Positions 9,460 through 20,160 of a stretch of DNA of 64,000 bases are shown here, piece after piece. This stretch comes from Paracoccus cavernae (lineage in GTDB: Bacteria; Pseudomonadota; Alphaproteobacteria; Rhodobacterales; Rhodobacteraceae). Both the position numbers and the translations under genes were made by a program. How positions within the stretch are numbered: the stretch's first letter is position 1; each line of letters begins with the position of its first letter. The stretch spans positions 3,056,501 through 3,120,500 of the forward strand of contig JAUFRC010000001.1 in NCBI GenBank assembly GCA_030410095.1, written 5' to 3'. The notes below the pieces were generated by a model. It saw nothing but the letters and a program-made list of their open reading frames with translations. It made no database searches and was not told the origin of the DNA.

Positions 9460-10131
9460 CTAGTCATATGCGGCCGCGTCCTTTTCTGGCGGCCGGCAAG
9501 GTGCACAGGGCGTGCTATCCGGCTCTGAACTTCTTTCGCCTTCCGAACCTGCCGAATAGGGAACGGTGAAGGCGAGGAAATTGCGCTGATCCTCGCGATA
9601 ATAGCACATGGCACGGGTCAGATCCTGAATCAGATACCAACCGAAGCCGCCCTCGGGCAGGGTGTCGACGTCGCTCTCCCGCGAGCGGAAGGTGGAAAAC
9701 GTCGGATCCCCGAAGGGCAGAAGGCACCATTCGGGCAAGGCGATGCCGTCATCGGTGATCGCGCAGGCAAGGCCGTTGTTTTGCCGGATGACGCAAAGAT
9801 GGATCGTGGGCGCGTGGTCCTTTTCCGGCGGCATCTTCCGGACGAAACTTCGGCTTTCGCGCGCGACGGGCTGGTCCTTGGCTTGAGCGGGCCGCGTGGT
9901 GCCTGCGCCTGTTCGTGTCTGCGGATCATGGGCCGCCTCGGGGTCACTATCTCCGGCCGAAAGCGAGAGCGCGTCACCGCCATGTTCACAGATATTGTTG
10001 AGCACCTCGGCCAGAGCAAGCTCGAGCCGACCGATGCTTTCGTCATCGACCTGATTGTTGAACCTGACCCTGAGCGCGAGCAATGCGGCGCGCACCGCGA
10101 TGTTGTCCGCGCGAAAGACGCGGTGATACAT
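9460..10131 (-). CDS. RsbW-like anti-sigma serine kinase (HATPase_c)
   Basis: This GHKL-fold kinase resembles the RsbW/SpoIIAB proteins, which bind a sigma factor or other target and phosphorylate a STAS antagonist. The N-box is LELALAEVLNNICEHGG, the nucleotide-binding loop is AITDDGIALP, and the G2-like motif is LPEGGFGWYLIQDL. About 60 residues rich in charged residues and proline are inserted between the N-box and the following strand, unlike compact RsbW. The C-terminus is also extended. The start at 10131 (MYHRVFRADN) is the first ATG in this frame; an upstream ATG at 10184 in the STAS frame could be the true start if one base is missing in the ccccc run. The gene overlaps or abuts the STAS gene, as expected of a partner-switching pair. 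Confidence 0.8.
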   Translation of the reverse strand: MYHRVFRADNIAVRAALLALRVRFNNQVDDESIGRLELALAEVLNNICEHGGDALSLSAGDSDPEAAHDPQTRTGAGTTRPAQAKDQPVARESRSFVRKMPPEKDHAPTIHLCVIRQNNGLACAITDDGIALPEWCLLPFGDPTFSTFRSRESDVDTLPEGGFGWYLIQDLTRAMCYYREDQRNFLAFTVPYSAGSEGERSSEPDSTPCAPCRPPEKDAAAYD

Positions 10132-10188
10132 CGGCTGCCGGCGAACTGCGAAAGGGGGCGGGCTTCGTCGCGGCTCGATCCCATCGCT

Positions 10189-10581
10189 TTAACCCGGACG
10201 GTTCTCGGGGAGGCCGCGTCTGGGGCACCGACGCTCGACCTTCCGTCGATCAGCCGGCCGTCGGTGCCGTTTCCGGCTTGGCCGATGATCTTGAAGACGC
10301 TGTTCATATGGGTGAGGCGAAAGACGCGTTCGACATTCGGGGTCAGCCCCGCAAGCTGCAGTTCGCGCCCTCGGGCATGGCCTTGAGCACGGCGATCACC
10401 GCGCCCAAGCCTGAACTATCCATGAAATTCACTTGCGACAGGTCGAGAATGATCCCTGCACCCGCTTGGGGAGGATTTCGCGCATCCGGTCCTTGAAGGC
10501 CGTCGCGATCGCCGCATCGAGCCGCGCCTCTTCGATGGTGACGATCTGTCTATCCTCTTGGGACGAGATGGAAAGTTTCAT
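10189..10581 (-). CDS. STAS-domain anti-sigma factor antagonist (two or three frame breaks)
   Basis: This is the likely partner of the RsbW-like kinase. From ATG 10581 the protein begins MKLSISSQEDRQIVTIEEARLD. After a missing base near 10465 it continues as IILDLSQVNFMDSSGLGAVIAVLKAMPEG, with the phosphorylatable serine of the STAS domain in MDSSGLG. A second break near 10365 leads to LTPNVERVFRLTHMNSVFKI. A third break is needed to reach the TAA at 10189-10191; without it the frame runs on over the kinase gene, so the C-terminus is uncertain. In partner switching, the unphosphorylated form binds the kinase and frees its target. No sigma-factor or phosphatase gene lies nearby. Confidence 0.7.
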
Positions 10582-10930
10582 GGCTGGTCCTGACAGGTCC
10601 TGTTTGAAGCGACGGTAATCCTCAATCTAGGCGTGAAGTCTTTACCGAATGCTAAACATGACGCGCGAACCGGCGTTTGCGGCGGAATAAATCACGGTAT
10701 TCCATTCATATTGTAACAATTTTTCCCCGGGCTACAGTTGATGGCTGGAGGGCTGCGCGGGGCAGGCTGAGGTATCGCTGCAACGGGTTCGATCACGGAG
10801 ACGTTAGGTGTTCATTGATCTTATTGGTCTGTTGCCGCAAAGATTGCAGTGAACTTTCTGTGAAGCCGTTTGTGTAAATTGATGCCCGTCGCGCTGTTGG
10901 CGATAGGCCGTTCCGAAGGAAAACCGGGTC
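10582..10930. other. Divergent intergenic region, STAS gene / RTX protease
   Basis: 349 bases without a convincing gene. It must hold the leftward STAS promoter and the rightward protease promoter. The stretch around 10690-10730 is AT-rich (ccattcatattgtaacaat), but no confident -35/-10 pair was picked. Confidence 0.5.
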
Positions 10931-13227
10931 ATGTCAAAAGCCGTTCCTCCCTTTTCGACGATATCGTCGGCCGCAGCCATGCGGCCATGCGCGAAAGTGC
11001 CGGGGATGCTGCTGCATCGACCGCCACGCGCTATGCGATGGGTGTCGGCGATACGTTCAACGGCTCCTTGGGGGTTTCGGGCGACGAGGACTGGGTTGCG
11101 ATCAATTTGCGCGCCGGTCAGGGCATTCAGGTCAGCGTGACCGGCGTTGGCGGGTCGCAGCTCAATGATCCGACGATCTCGATCTATAACTCGGCCGGAG
11201 TCAGGGTCGGGGCGATGGACGACAACGGGGCCAGTTTCGATCCGTTGCTTGGCTTTCACGCCCAAACGGCGGGCCGCTATTATCTGGCGGTCGAGGGTTA
11301 TACCAGCGCGGGCTATCTCGGCGGCGTTGGCGGATACCAGATCTCGGTCCGCAACGGCACCTATACGCCCGCGCAGATCGCGCATCAGCTGACCAATGAT
11401 TTTTGGGAGGCCAATGGTGCGGCGCGGCGTTCGTTCAATCTGCCGGCAAATGATACGCTGAACGTGGATCTGTCGGATTTGACGGCGGCGGGGCGCGCGC
11501 TTGCGGTTTCGGCGCTCAATGCCTGGACGCAGGTAAGCGGCATCCGCTTCAACACCAATCCCGCGAACGGCCAGCCCGTCCACATCACCTTTGACGACAA
11601 TCAGGTCAATTCGGCCCATTCCACCTCGACGATCGCGGGCAACGGCTCGATCCTGCGGTCGCATGTCAATGTCGGCACCGGCTGGCTCAATGCCTACGGC
11701 ACGACTTTGGACAGCTATTCCTTCCAGACCTATGTCCACGAGATCGGCCATGCTTTGGGGCTGGGACATGCCGGAAACTACAACGGCAGCGCCGATTACA
11801 ACTACGACAACTCCTATGTGAACGACAGCTGGCAAGCGACGGTGATGTCGTATTTCGACCAGGCCGACAATACGGCGGTGGTCGCCTCGCGTGCCTATGC
11901 CCTCACGCCGATGATCGCGGATATTCTCGCGATCCGTGATCTTTACGGTCCGGCCCAGATGCGCACCGGCAATACGACCTATGGCGAGCAAACCAATGCC
12001 GGCGGGCTTTACGCCAATATCGCCAACATGCTGCGCTCGCCCGCGCGTCGCGACGAGATCAGCTTTACCATTCAGGACGACGGCGGCATTGACCGGCTCG
12101 ACCTGCGCAGCGATACCCGCGCCCAGGTGATCAACCTGGCGCAGGGCACGGTTTCGAGCGCTTACGGCCTGACCGGAAACATCTCGATCGCCTACGGCAC
12201 CCTGATCGAGGAATATGTCGCAGGCTCGGGCTCGGACCGCATTGTCGGCAATGCCGCGAACAATGCGCTTTGGGGCAATGACGGCAACGACACGATCAGC
12301 GGCGGGCTGGGCAACGACACGCTTTACGGCGGTGCCGGAGCCGACCGGCTGATCGGCGGGGCGGGCAATGATACCTACCAGCTGATCGATGCCCGCGACA
12401 CGATCGTCGAAGAGGCCAATGGCGGCACGGATCGCGTGATCGCGGTCAACCAGAACTACACGCTCGGCAATTTCCTCGAGAACCTCGAGCTGCGCGGTGT
12501 GAGAGCGATTGTCGGAACGGGCAATGCGCTCAACAACAACATCCTCGGAAGCGAGGCCGCGAACCGCCTTTCGGGTGGCGCGGGCAACGATACGCTCAAT
12601 GGCGGCGACGGCAACGACACGCTTTATGGCGGCTCGGGCAACGACCTGCTTTATGGCGGCGCGGGCGGAGACTGGCTGGACGGGCAGGGCGGCAGGGACG
12701 TGCTGCGTGGTCAGGGCGGCAACGACACCTATGTCTTTACGGCGGGCGTGACCATTATCGAAGAAGCGGGCGGGGGCTACGATCTCGTGCGATCCGCGAG
12801 CGGCCATACTCTGGGCGCGAATCTCGAGCGGCTGCTTTTGACCGGAAGCGCGAACATCAACGGGACGGGCAATGCCGGCAATAACCGCCTCGACGGCAAT
12901 GTGGGCAATAACCTTCTTGTCGGCGGTGCCGGAAACGATGTGCTCAACGGGGCGCGCGGCAATGACACGCTTCGCGGCGGGAGCGGTTCCGATACGTTCG
13001 TCTTCAGTCTGGGCCGCGATGTCGTGCAGGATTTCCAGGACAATATCGACACGATCCAGCTGAGCCGCAGCCTGTGGGGCGGATCCAATCTCAGCGTGCA
13101 GCAGGTTCTGGGCATGGCGAGCGTGGTTGCCGGTGCCGTGGTCTTCGATTTCTCGAACGGCCATTCGCTGCGGGTCGAGGGCGTGAACCGCGTGGCGGCG
13201 CTTTCGGACGATCTGACCTTCCTGTGA
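10931..13227 (+). CDS. Serralysin-like secreted metalloprotease with pre-peptidase domain and RTX repeats (one frame break)
   Basis: This extracellular zinc protease of the metzincin type is probably exported by a type I system through its C-terminal RTX region, as it has no signal peptide. ATG 10931 has aagga nine bases upstream; one T is missing from the run at about 10952, after which the main frame continues (FDDIVGRSHAAMRESAG). A pre-peptidase (PPC) domain lies at about residues 35-145. The zinc site is HEIGHALGLGH near 11745, and the Met-turn is VMSYFDQ. Nonapeptide calcium-binding repeats such as GGAGNDTLNGGDGNDTLYGG fill about 12200-13000. About 766 residues. The next genes are unrelated, and no protease inhibitor or type I exporter gene is nearby. 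Confidence 0.88.
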
Positions 13228-13239
13228 GCACGGGATCCG

Positions 13240-13313
13240 CGCGCCCCTGATCGCGGGGGCGCGACAAAGACACGGTTATGACGGGCGGTTCTCCGGGGCC
13301 GCCCGTTGCTTTT
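13240..13313 (+). terminator. Two tandem hairpins ending the protease transcript
   Basis: The first stem is cgcgcccc (13240-13247) with ggggcgcg (13256-13263). The second is acgggcgg (13281-13288) with ccgcccgt (13299-13306), followed by tgctttt. The second is the better terminator. Confidence 0.7.
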
Positions 13314-13508
13314 GGTGCGCCTTTTGGTCGGCCTTCCCCTGCGCCCAAGGCCAAGCAGCTGGGCGCGCTTGCCTCTCTCTTGGGCAAATGCCCGTTTTGC
13401 CCGCAATCCTGCGGAACTTTGGCCCTCATGCGCCGGTTCGGCTGATGAAGCGGGGCGAGGGGGCTGACATTCTGGCGAAAGAGGCAGCGCAGCGGGCAGG
13501 AGGGGCAG

Positions 13509-14914
13509 ATGTATTACAACGAGATGTTCGACGGGGACCGCGTGCGCGCGCCCTATGCGATGCTGTCGAACTGGATCGCGACCATGCCCGCCGAGTTCCG
13601 CCAGATGAAACAGGCCGAGGCCGAGGCGCTGTTTCGCCGCATCGGCATCACTTTCGCGGTCTATGGCGAGGGTGGCGACCCCGACCGGCTGATGCCCTTC
13701 GACATGATGCCCCGCGTCTTTTTGCAAGATGAATGGCGCAAGCTCGAACGCGGGATCAAACAGCGTGCCCGCGCGCTCAACGCCTTTTTGCGCGACGTCT
13801 ACGGGCGGGGCGAGATCATCCGTGCCGGTCGCGTGCCTGCCGCGCTCGTTTACCGCAATATCGCCTATGAAAAGGCCATGGTCGGCTTCGTGCCGCCGCG
13901 CGGGGTCTATTCCCATATTGTCGGCATCGACATCGTGCGCACGGGACGCGACGAATTCCACGTTCTCGAGGACAATTGTCGCACGCCCTCGGGGTCAGCT
14001 ACATGCTGGAGAACCGCGAGATCATGATGCGGATGTTCCCGACGCTGTTTCGCAACAACCGCATCGAGCCGGTCGACAGCTATCCCGCCATGCTGCGCCG
14101 GATGCTGGTCTCGGTCGCGCCGACGAAGTGCAGGGACAATCCGACCATCGTGATCCTGACGCCGGGCCCTTACAACAGCGCCTATTACGAGCACTCCTTT
14201 CTCGCCGATCTGATGGGGGTGGAGCTGGTCGAGGGCAGCGATCTCTTTGTCGATGGCGAGCTGGTCTATATGCGCACGACCGAGGGGCCGAAGCGGGTCG
14301 ATGTCATCTACCGCCGCATCGACGACGCCTATCTCGACCCTCTGTGCTTCCGCCGCGACTCCGCGCTCGGCGTGCCGGGACTGATGGATGTCTACCGTTC
14401 GGGCGGGGTCTCGATCGTCTCGGCGCCGGGGGCGGGGGTGGCCGACGACAAGGCGATCTACATCTTTGTCCCGGAGATGATCCGCTTCTATCTCGGCGAA
14501 GAGCCGATCCTGAAGAATGTCGATACATGGGCTTTGTGGCGCGAGGACGATCTGGCCTATGCGCTCGACAATCTGTCCGAGCTGGTCGTCAAGGAGGTCC
14601 ACGGCTCGGGTGGCTACGGCATGCTGATCGGCCCCAAGGCGAGCAAGGCCGAGATCGCCGAATTCGCGCAGCGGATCAAAGCCAATCCCGCCAACTACAT
14701 CGCGCAACCGACCCTGTCCCTGTCGACCTGCCCGACCTTCGTCGATGAAGGCATCGCGCCGCGCCATGTCGATCTGCGGCCCTTCTGCCTCTGCGGCGAT
14801 CGGGTCGAGCTGGTGCCCGGCGGACTGACGCGGGTGGCAATGCGCGAGGGCTCTTTGGTGGTGAATTCCTCTCAGGGCGGCGGTGTCAAAGACACCTGGG
14901 TCCTGTCGGAATAA
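13509..14914 (+). CDS. Circularly permuted ATP-grasp protein of the Anbu cluster (one frame break)
   Basis: This cytosolic protein belongs to the COG2308 (DUF404/DUF407) family, predicted to be a peptide-forming ATP-grasp ligase. It begins MYYNEMFDGDRVRAPY, preceded by an aggaggggcag ribosome-binding site. Conserved stretches are FLRDVYG, HVLEDNCRTPSG and VKEVHGSGGYGM (glycine-rich nucleotide loop). One base is missing near 13993; the next frame resumes with GVSYMLENREIMMRMFP. The sequence ends SSQGGGVKDTWVL, as usual. About 469 residues. It is the first of four tightly spaced genes (ATP-grasp, alpha-E, transglutaminase, Anbu), a conserved arrangement thought to build and process a peptide tag; its substrate is unknown. 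Confidence 0.88.
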
Positions 14915-14925
14915 GGGGAAAGACC

Positions 14926-15882
14926 ATGCTCAGCCGCACCGCCTATCACCTCTTCTGGATCGGCCGCCATCTGGAGCGCAGCGAGACCGCCGCGCGTCTG
15001 CTCGATGTCGGCGTCCGCATCACCCTGATCCCCTCGAACGCCGAGCGTGTCGAGAATGAATGGGAATCGCTTTTGCGCGCCTCGGGCAATGCCGATGCCT
15101 TCCACCAGAAATACGGCGAGATCACGCAGGAGAACATCGAGACCTTCATGTTCTTCGACCGTTGCAATCCCTCGTCGGTGGCATCCGGCCTTGAAAAGGC
15201 GCGCGAGGGCGGGCGTGTGGTCAGAACCGCGCTGACCTCGCAGGTCTGGGACGCGCTCAACAGTGCCTATCAAGAGCTGCGCGCCATCGAAAAGGCCCCG
15301 CGCGGACAGATCGATGCGGCGATGATGACCGATTTCACCACGCGCCATACCTCGACCATCCGCGGTGCCATTGCCGCGACCCAGCTGCGCAGCGACGGCT
15401 GGCGGTTCCTCAATATCGGCTATGCGCTCGAGCGCGCGGATGCGACGGCGCGGATGCTCGATGTGAAATACTTCGTCCTGCTGCCGCGGGTCGAATTCAT
15501 CGGCTCGGGGCTCGACAGCTATCAGTGGCAGGTGCTTTTGCGCGCGCTTTCCGCCCATCGCGCCTTCCATTGGGCATATGGCGGCGAGATCACCGCCACC
15601 AAAGTGGCCGAATTCCTGATCCTGAACCGCGAAAGCCCGCGCTCGCTGATGACCGCTTTGGGCGAGGCCGCGGCCCATCTGGGCGGTCTGGTCGAGCGTT
15701 ACGGACGCGGCGTGCCCTCGAGTGCCGCCGATATGGCCGCCCGCGTGCTGGAGGAGATCGAGGGCCACGACATCGAGCTGATCTTCGACGAGGGGCTGCA
15801 CGAATTTCTCAGCTGGTTCATCGGCGAGATCGCCGAAATCGCCAATGCGGTTCACCACGATTACCTCAACGGCCGCAATTAG
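14926..15882 (+). CDS. Alpha-E domain protein (DUF403)
   Basis: This all-helical cytosolic protein of COG2307 has 318 residues and no interruption. It starts MLSRTAYHLFWIGRHLERSE, the hallmark N-terminus, and later shows MLDVKYF and DSYQWQVLLRALSA. It always travels with the ATP-grasp protein and the transglutaminase and is presumed to form a complex with them, though no reaction is proven. The start lies 12 bases after the ATP-grasp stop, with ggggaaag upstream. The transglutaminase gene follows after 10 bases. Confidence 0.9.
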   Translation: MLSRTAYHLFWIGRHLERSETAARLLDVGVRITLIPSNAERVENEWESLLRASGNADAFHQKYGEITQENIETFMFFDRCNPSSVASGLEKAREGGRVVRTALTSQVWDALNSAYQELRAIEKAPRGQIDAAMMTDFTTRHTSTIRGAIAATQLRSDGWRFLNIGYALERADATARMLDVKYFVLLPRVEFIGSGLDSYQWQVLLRALSAHRAFHWAYGGEITATKVAEFLILNRESPRSLMTALGEAAAHLGGLVERYGRGVPSSAADMAARVLEEIEGHDIELIFDEGLHEFLSWFIGEIAEIANAVHHDYLNGRN

Positions 15883-15892
15883 GAGGAGGCGC

Positions 15893-16696
15893 ATGAAACT
15901 TCAGATCACCCACGAGACGACCTATCGCTACGACGCGCCGATCCTCGGTCTGGTGCAAAGCCTGCGGCTGACGCCCTCGGTGTTCGAGGGCCAGCGCGTG
16001 GCGGATTGGACCGTCACGGTCGATGGCGGCCATCGCGGCAGCGCCTTTCGCGACGGGGCGGGCGACTGGATCGAAAGCTGGAGCGTGCGCGGCCCCGTCT
16101 CCGAGGTCACTGTCTCGATCCACGGCCGGATCGAGACGCGCGACACCGCCGGCGTGCTGCGCGGCCATCGCGAGACCATCAATCCGCTGGCCTATCTGCG
16201 CGACACGCCGCTCAGCGCACCCGATGCGGCGTTGCGCGATCTTGCAGCGGGCGTGGCGGGCGAGGATGCGCTCGATCTGTCGCATCGCCTTTCGGCGGAG
16301 ATTTCGGATGCGATCCTCTATCGCCCGGGCGTGACCGAAAGCCGGACTACCGCCGCCGAGGCCTTGGCCTTGGGCGAGGGTGTGTCAGGACCATACCCAT
16401 GCGCTGATCGCCCTTGCGCGGGCGCGGGGCTGCCGGCGCGCTATGTCTCGGGCTATCTGCACTCCAATATCGACGGCGCACCCCATGACGCGGCCCATGC
16501 CTGGGCCGAGATCCATACCGGCTCGCTGGGCTGGGTCGGTTTCGACGCGGCCAACCGTTGTTGCCCCGACGACCGCTATGTCCGGCTCGGCTCGGGCTAT
16601 GATGCCGCCGACGCCGCGCCGATCGTCGGGCGCACGGTCGGGCAGGGGGCGGAGCGCCTTGATATCCGCGTCGCGGTCGAGGAAATGGATCAGTAA
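15893..16696 (+). CDS. Transglutaminase-like cysteine protease of the Anbu cluster (two compensating frame breaks)
   Basis: This belongs to the COG1305 group with an N-terminal beta domain (MKLQITHETTYRYDAPI) and a papain-like transglutaminase core. The catalytic triad needs two corrections. Two bases are missing at about 16382 and one at about 16427; in the frame between them GVCQDHTHALIALAR supplies the catalytic cysteine. The main frame then resumes with LPARYVSGYL, the catalytic histidine in AAHAWAEIHT and the aspartate in WVGFDAANR. Because the two shifts cancel, the uncorrected frame stays open but loses the cysteine, so a naive annotation would call it inactive. In this cluster it is thought to cleave or transfer a peptide made by the ATP-grasp partner. 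Confidence 0.85.
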   Translation: MKLQITHETTYRYDAPILGLVQSLRLTPSVFEGQRVADWTVTVDGGHRGSAFRDGAGDWIESWSVRGPVSEVTVSIHGRIETRDTAGVLRGHRETINPLAYLRDTPLSAPDAALRDLAAGVAGEDALDLSHRLSAEISDAILYRPGVTESRTTAAEALALGEGVSGPYPCADRPCAGAGLPARYVSGYLHSNIDGAPHDAAHAWAEIHTGSLGWVGFDAANRCCPDDRYVRLGSGYDAADAAPIVGRTVGQGAERLDIRVAVEEMDQ

Positions 16697-16772
16697 CCGC
16701 CCTGCCGGATTGGGCTTGAGGGCGCGCGGCCTTCGGTCCAAATTCGCAATCGCGCGTTATGTGGATGTGACG

Positions 16773-17501
16773 ATGACCTATTGTGTCGCTTTGAAGCTGA
16801 ATGCCGGCGTGGTGATGTTGTCGGACACCCGCACCAATGCCGGCCTCGACAATATCTCGACCTATCGCAAGATGTTCTTCTTCGAGAACCCCGGCGAAAG
16901 GGTCATCGGGATCATGACGGCGGGAAGCCTGTCGGTCACCCAGACCGCTTTGGCGCGCATCCACGAGGCGATCCACCACGACGAGGCCGACGAGACGACC
17001 TCGATCATGAAGGCGCCGACGATGCTCCAGATCGCGACGATCATCGGCAATACATTGGCGCGGACGCGGCGCGAGATCGCGGGGCAGTTTCAGGATCTTC
17101 AGGCCTCGGCGGCCTCGGCCAGCATGATCGTCGCGGGCCAGCGCGCGGGCGGCGAGATGCGGCTATTCCTGATCTATCCCGAGGGTAATTTCATCGAAGC
17201 GACCGACGACACGCCCTTCCTGCAAATCGGCGAGCACAAATACGGCAAGCCCATCCTCGACCGCGTCGTGCGTCCCGAGACCTCGCTGGCCGATGCGCAA
17301 AAGGCGGTGCTCTTGTCGATGGATTCGACCCTGCGCTCGAACCTGTCGGTGGGGATGCCGCTGGATCTGGCGGTGATCGCCAAGGACGAATGCCGCGTCG
17401 GCACCATGCGCCGCATCGCCGAGGACGATCCCCAGTTCCGCGCCATGAGCGCCGCCTGGTCCGAGGCCTTGCGCGAAAGCTTCATCAAGATGCCGATCTG
17501 A
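16773..17501 (+). CDS. Proteasome-type peptidase, Anbu (ancestral beta subunit) family
   Basis: This is a cytosolic Ntn-hydrolase of COG3484 with 242 uninterrupted residues. After removal of Met the protein would start with threonine (MTYCVALKL), the nucleophile expected in proteasome-fold enzymes. SDTRTNAG supplies the conserved aspartate, and YRKMFFF the catalytic-site lysine. Anbu proteins form ring or helical assemblies; peptidase activity has been hard to show. The gene begins 76 bases after the transglutaminase stop and ends the four-gene cluster, convergent with mutS. Confidence 0.9.
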   Translation: MTYCVALKLNAGVVMLSDTRTNAGLDNISTYRKMFFFENPGERVIGIMTAGSLSVTQTALARIHEAIHHDEADETTSIMKAPTMLQIATIIGNTLARTRREIAGQFQDLQASAASASMIVAGQRAGGEMRLFLIYPEGNFIEATDDTPFLQIGEHKYGKPILDRVVRPETSLADAQKAVLLSMDSTLRSNLSVGMPLDLAVIAKDECRVGTMRRIAEDDPQFRAMSAAWSEALRESFIKMPI

Positions 17502-17531
17502 GGCGGCCCGCCGCAGGGGCAGGCACGCGCC

Positions 17532-20160
17532 TCACGCCTCGGCTTGCAGGGTCTTGAGCTGATAGAGCAGGTCCAGCGCCTCGCGCGGGGTCAGCTCGTC
17601 GGGATTGATCTCGCGCAGGCGGCTTTCGGCGGCAGAAGCGCGGGCCGCAGGTGGTGCGGCCGGTGGCGGCGCGGCGCGGAAAAGCGGCAGATCATCGAGC
17701 AGCATCTGAGGCTTGGTCCCGCCCTCGCGCTCGCCGCTTTCAAGCGTATGGAGGATGTCCTTGGCGCGTTCCACCACCGAGGCCGGAAGTCCCGCCAGCC
17801 GCGCGACCTGCACCCCGTAGGAGCGGTCCGCCGCGCCTTTCTTAACCTCGTGGAGAAAGATCACCTCTCCCTCCCATTCGCGCACGCTGACGGTCGCATT
17901 TTCCACGCCGTCCAAACGGGCCGAAAGCGCGGTCATCTCGTGGTAATGGGTCGCGAAAAGCGCACGGCAACGGTTGGTTGCATGAAGATGCTCCATCACC
18001 GCCCAAGCGATCGACAACCCGTCCCAGGTCGCCGTGCCGCGTCCGATCTCGTCAAGGATGACCAAAGCGCGGTCATCGGCCTGATTGAGGATCGCGGCGG
18101 TTTCCACCATCTCGACCATGAAGGTCGAGCGGCCGCGCGCCAGATCGTCCGCCGCACCGACGCGGCTGAAAAGCTGGCTGACCATGCCGATATGGGCGGC
18201 GCTTGCTGGCACGAAGGCCCCCGCCTGCGCGAGGACCGCAATCAGCGCGTTCTGCCGCAGGAAGGTCGATTTACCCGCCATGTTCGGGCCGGTCAGCAGC
18301 CAGATCGCGGGGTCTGCCCCGAGGTCAGCGCGCAATCATTGGCCACAAAGGTCTCGCCTTTGCGGCGCAGGGCGCGTTCGACGACCGGATGGCGGCCGCC
18401 GGCGATTTCAAAGGCTCGGCTCTCGTCGACGGTGGGACGGCTCCAGCCCTCGCCGGTCGCGAGATCGGCGAAAGCGGCCTGTAGGTCGATCTCGGCCAAA
18501 GCACGCGCGGCCTGACCGATCGGCCCCGATTGATCGAGAACCGCTTTGACCAGAGCCGCGAAAATCCTGCGCTCGATCTCCAAGGCGCGGTCGCGGGCAT
18601 TGAGGATCCGGGTCTCGAGCTCGGACAGCTCGACCGTGGTGAAGCGGATCTGGTTTGCCGTGGTCTGGCGGTGGATAAAGCGCTCGTTCAGGGGGCGAGC
18701 ATCTTCTCGGCATGGGTCGTGGTGGTTTCAATGAAATAGCCCAGCACATTGTTGTGCTTGATCTTGAGGCTTTGAACGCCGGTCTCGCGGATGAAATCGG
18801 CCTGCATTCCGGCGATCACGCCGCGGCCCTCGTCGCGCAACCGGCGGGTCTCGTCGAGTTCCTCGTCATGGCCCGCCGCGATATAGCCGCCGTCGCGGGT
18901 CAGAAGCGGGGGCTCGGCGACCAGAGCGTCGTCAAGCAGGTCGATCAGCGCGTCATGGCCGACCAGCGCGGCTGCAGCCTCGATCAGAACCGAGCCGGCA
19001 TCCTCGGGCATCAGGGCGGCAATCGCCGCGCCTTGGCTCAGACCGGCGCGGATGGCGGTCAGATCGCGCGGGCCGCCGCGATCAAGTGCGATGCGCGACA
19101 AGGCGCGGTCCATATCGGGCGCGCGCGACAGCGCGTCGCGCAGATCGGCGGTCAGGCGCGGGGCCTCGGCGAGGAAGGCGACGGCCGTCTGACGGGCATG
19201 GATTTCGCCCAGATCGCGCGAGGGTGCGCTGATGCGGCGGTCCAGCAGACGCGCGCCCGCCGCGGTGGTGGTGCGGTCGATGGCGGCCAGAAGCGAGCCC
19301 TCGCGCCCGCCCGAAAGCGCCTGCGTCAGTTCGAGGTTGCGCCGCGTGGCCGCGTCGATCTGCATCGCGCCGCCCGTGGCCTCGCGCACCGGCGGGCGCA
19401 AAAGCGGCAGGTTCCCGCGCTGGGTCATGTCGAGATAATCGGCAATCGCGCCCATCGCTGCCAGCTCGGCACGGCCGAAGCTGCCGAAGCCGTCCAGCGT
19501 TTCCACCCCGAACAGCGCCGAGAGGCGGCGCACGGCGGCGGTGCTGTCGAAACTGCCCGCCGAAAGCTCGGTCAGGGCCGCACCGGCATCCTGGGCCAGC
19601 TCGTCGAGCTTGCTGCCCTCGACCGCCAGCAGCTCGCGCGGGGCGTGGCGGGCAAGTTCGGGTCCAAGGCGGACCAGCGGCACCGGCGAGACGCGGAAAG
19701 CGCCCGTCGAAATATCGACCCAAGCCAACGCGGTCTCGTCGCGCACGGTCGCGAAACTGGCAAGAAAGTTGTGGCGGCGCGCCTCGAGCAGCAGATCCTC
19801 GGTCAGCGTCCCCGGTGTGACAAGGCGCACGACGTCGCGGGCGACGACCGATTTCGCGCCGCGCTTCTTGGCCTCGGCGGGGTCCTCCATCTGCTCGGCG
19901 ATGGCGACACGGAAACCCTTGCGGATCAGGGTCAGCAGATAGCTTTCGGCGGCATGGACGGGCACGCCGCACATCGGGATCGGCTCGCCCTGATAGGTGC
20001 CGCGTTTGGTCAGCGCGATATCGAGCGCGGCAGAGGCCGCCAGTGCATCCTCGAAGAACATCTCGTAGAAATCGCCCATGCGGTAAAACAAAAGCGCGCC
20101 GGGGTTCGCCTCGCGGATGGCGAGGAACTGGGCAATCATCGGAGTGGGCTGATCGGACAT
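17532..20160 (-). CDS. mutS: DNA mismatch repair protein MutS (two frame breaks)
   Basis: MutS is the cytosolic ATPase that recognises mismatches and recruits MutL. The start at 20160 ([20 protein letters not shown]) is followed by the mismatch-reading motif [11 protein letters not shown]. The clamp and lever region runs to about 18690, where one base is missing; a second break near 18330 precedes the ATPase domain. Walker A is [13 protein letters not shown], Walker B is [17 protein letters not shown], and FATHYHE follows. About 876 residues, as expected. The gene is 30 bases from the convergent Anbu gene. Two breaks in a well-conserved housekeeping gene support the view that they are sequence errors; a true mutS knock-out would be a mutator strain. 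Confidence 0.93.

Noticed and set aside
12200..13010. Short repeated DNA units suggesting a CRISPR or satellite array
   Set aside because: The units are in frame and encode calcium-binding RTX nonapeptides; no spacers or direct repeats of constant length.
10804..13164. 786-residue leftward frame opposite the RTX protease
   Set aside because: It is an antisense image of the repeat region, rich in apparent repeats for that reason alone.
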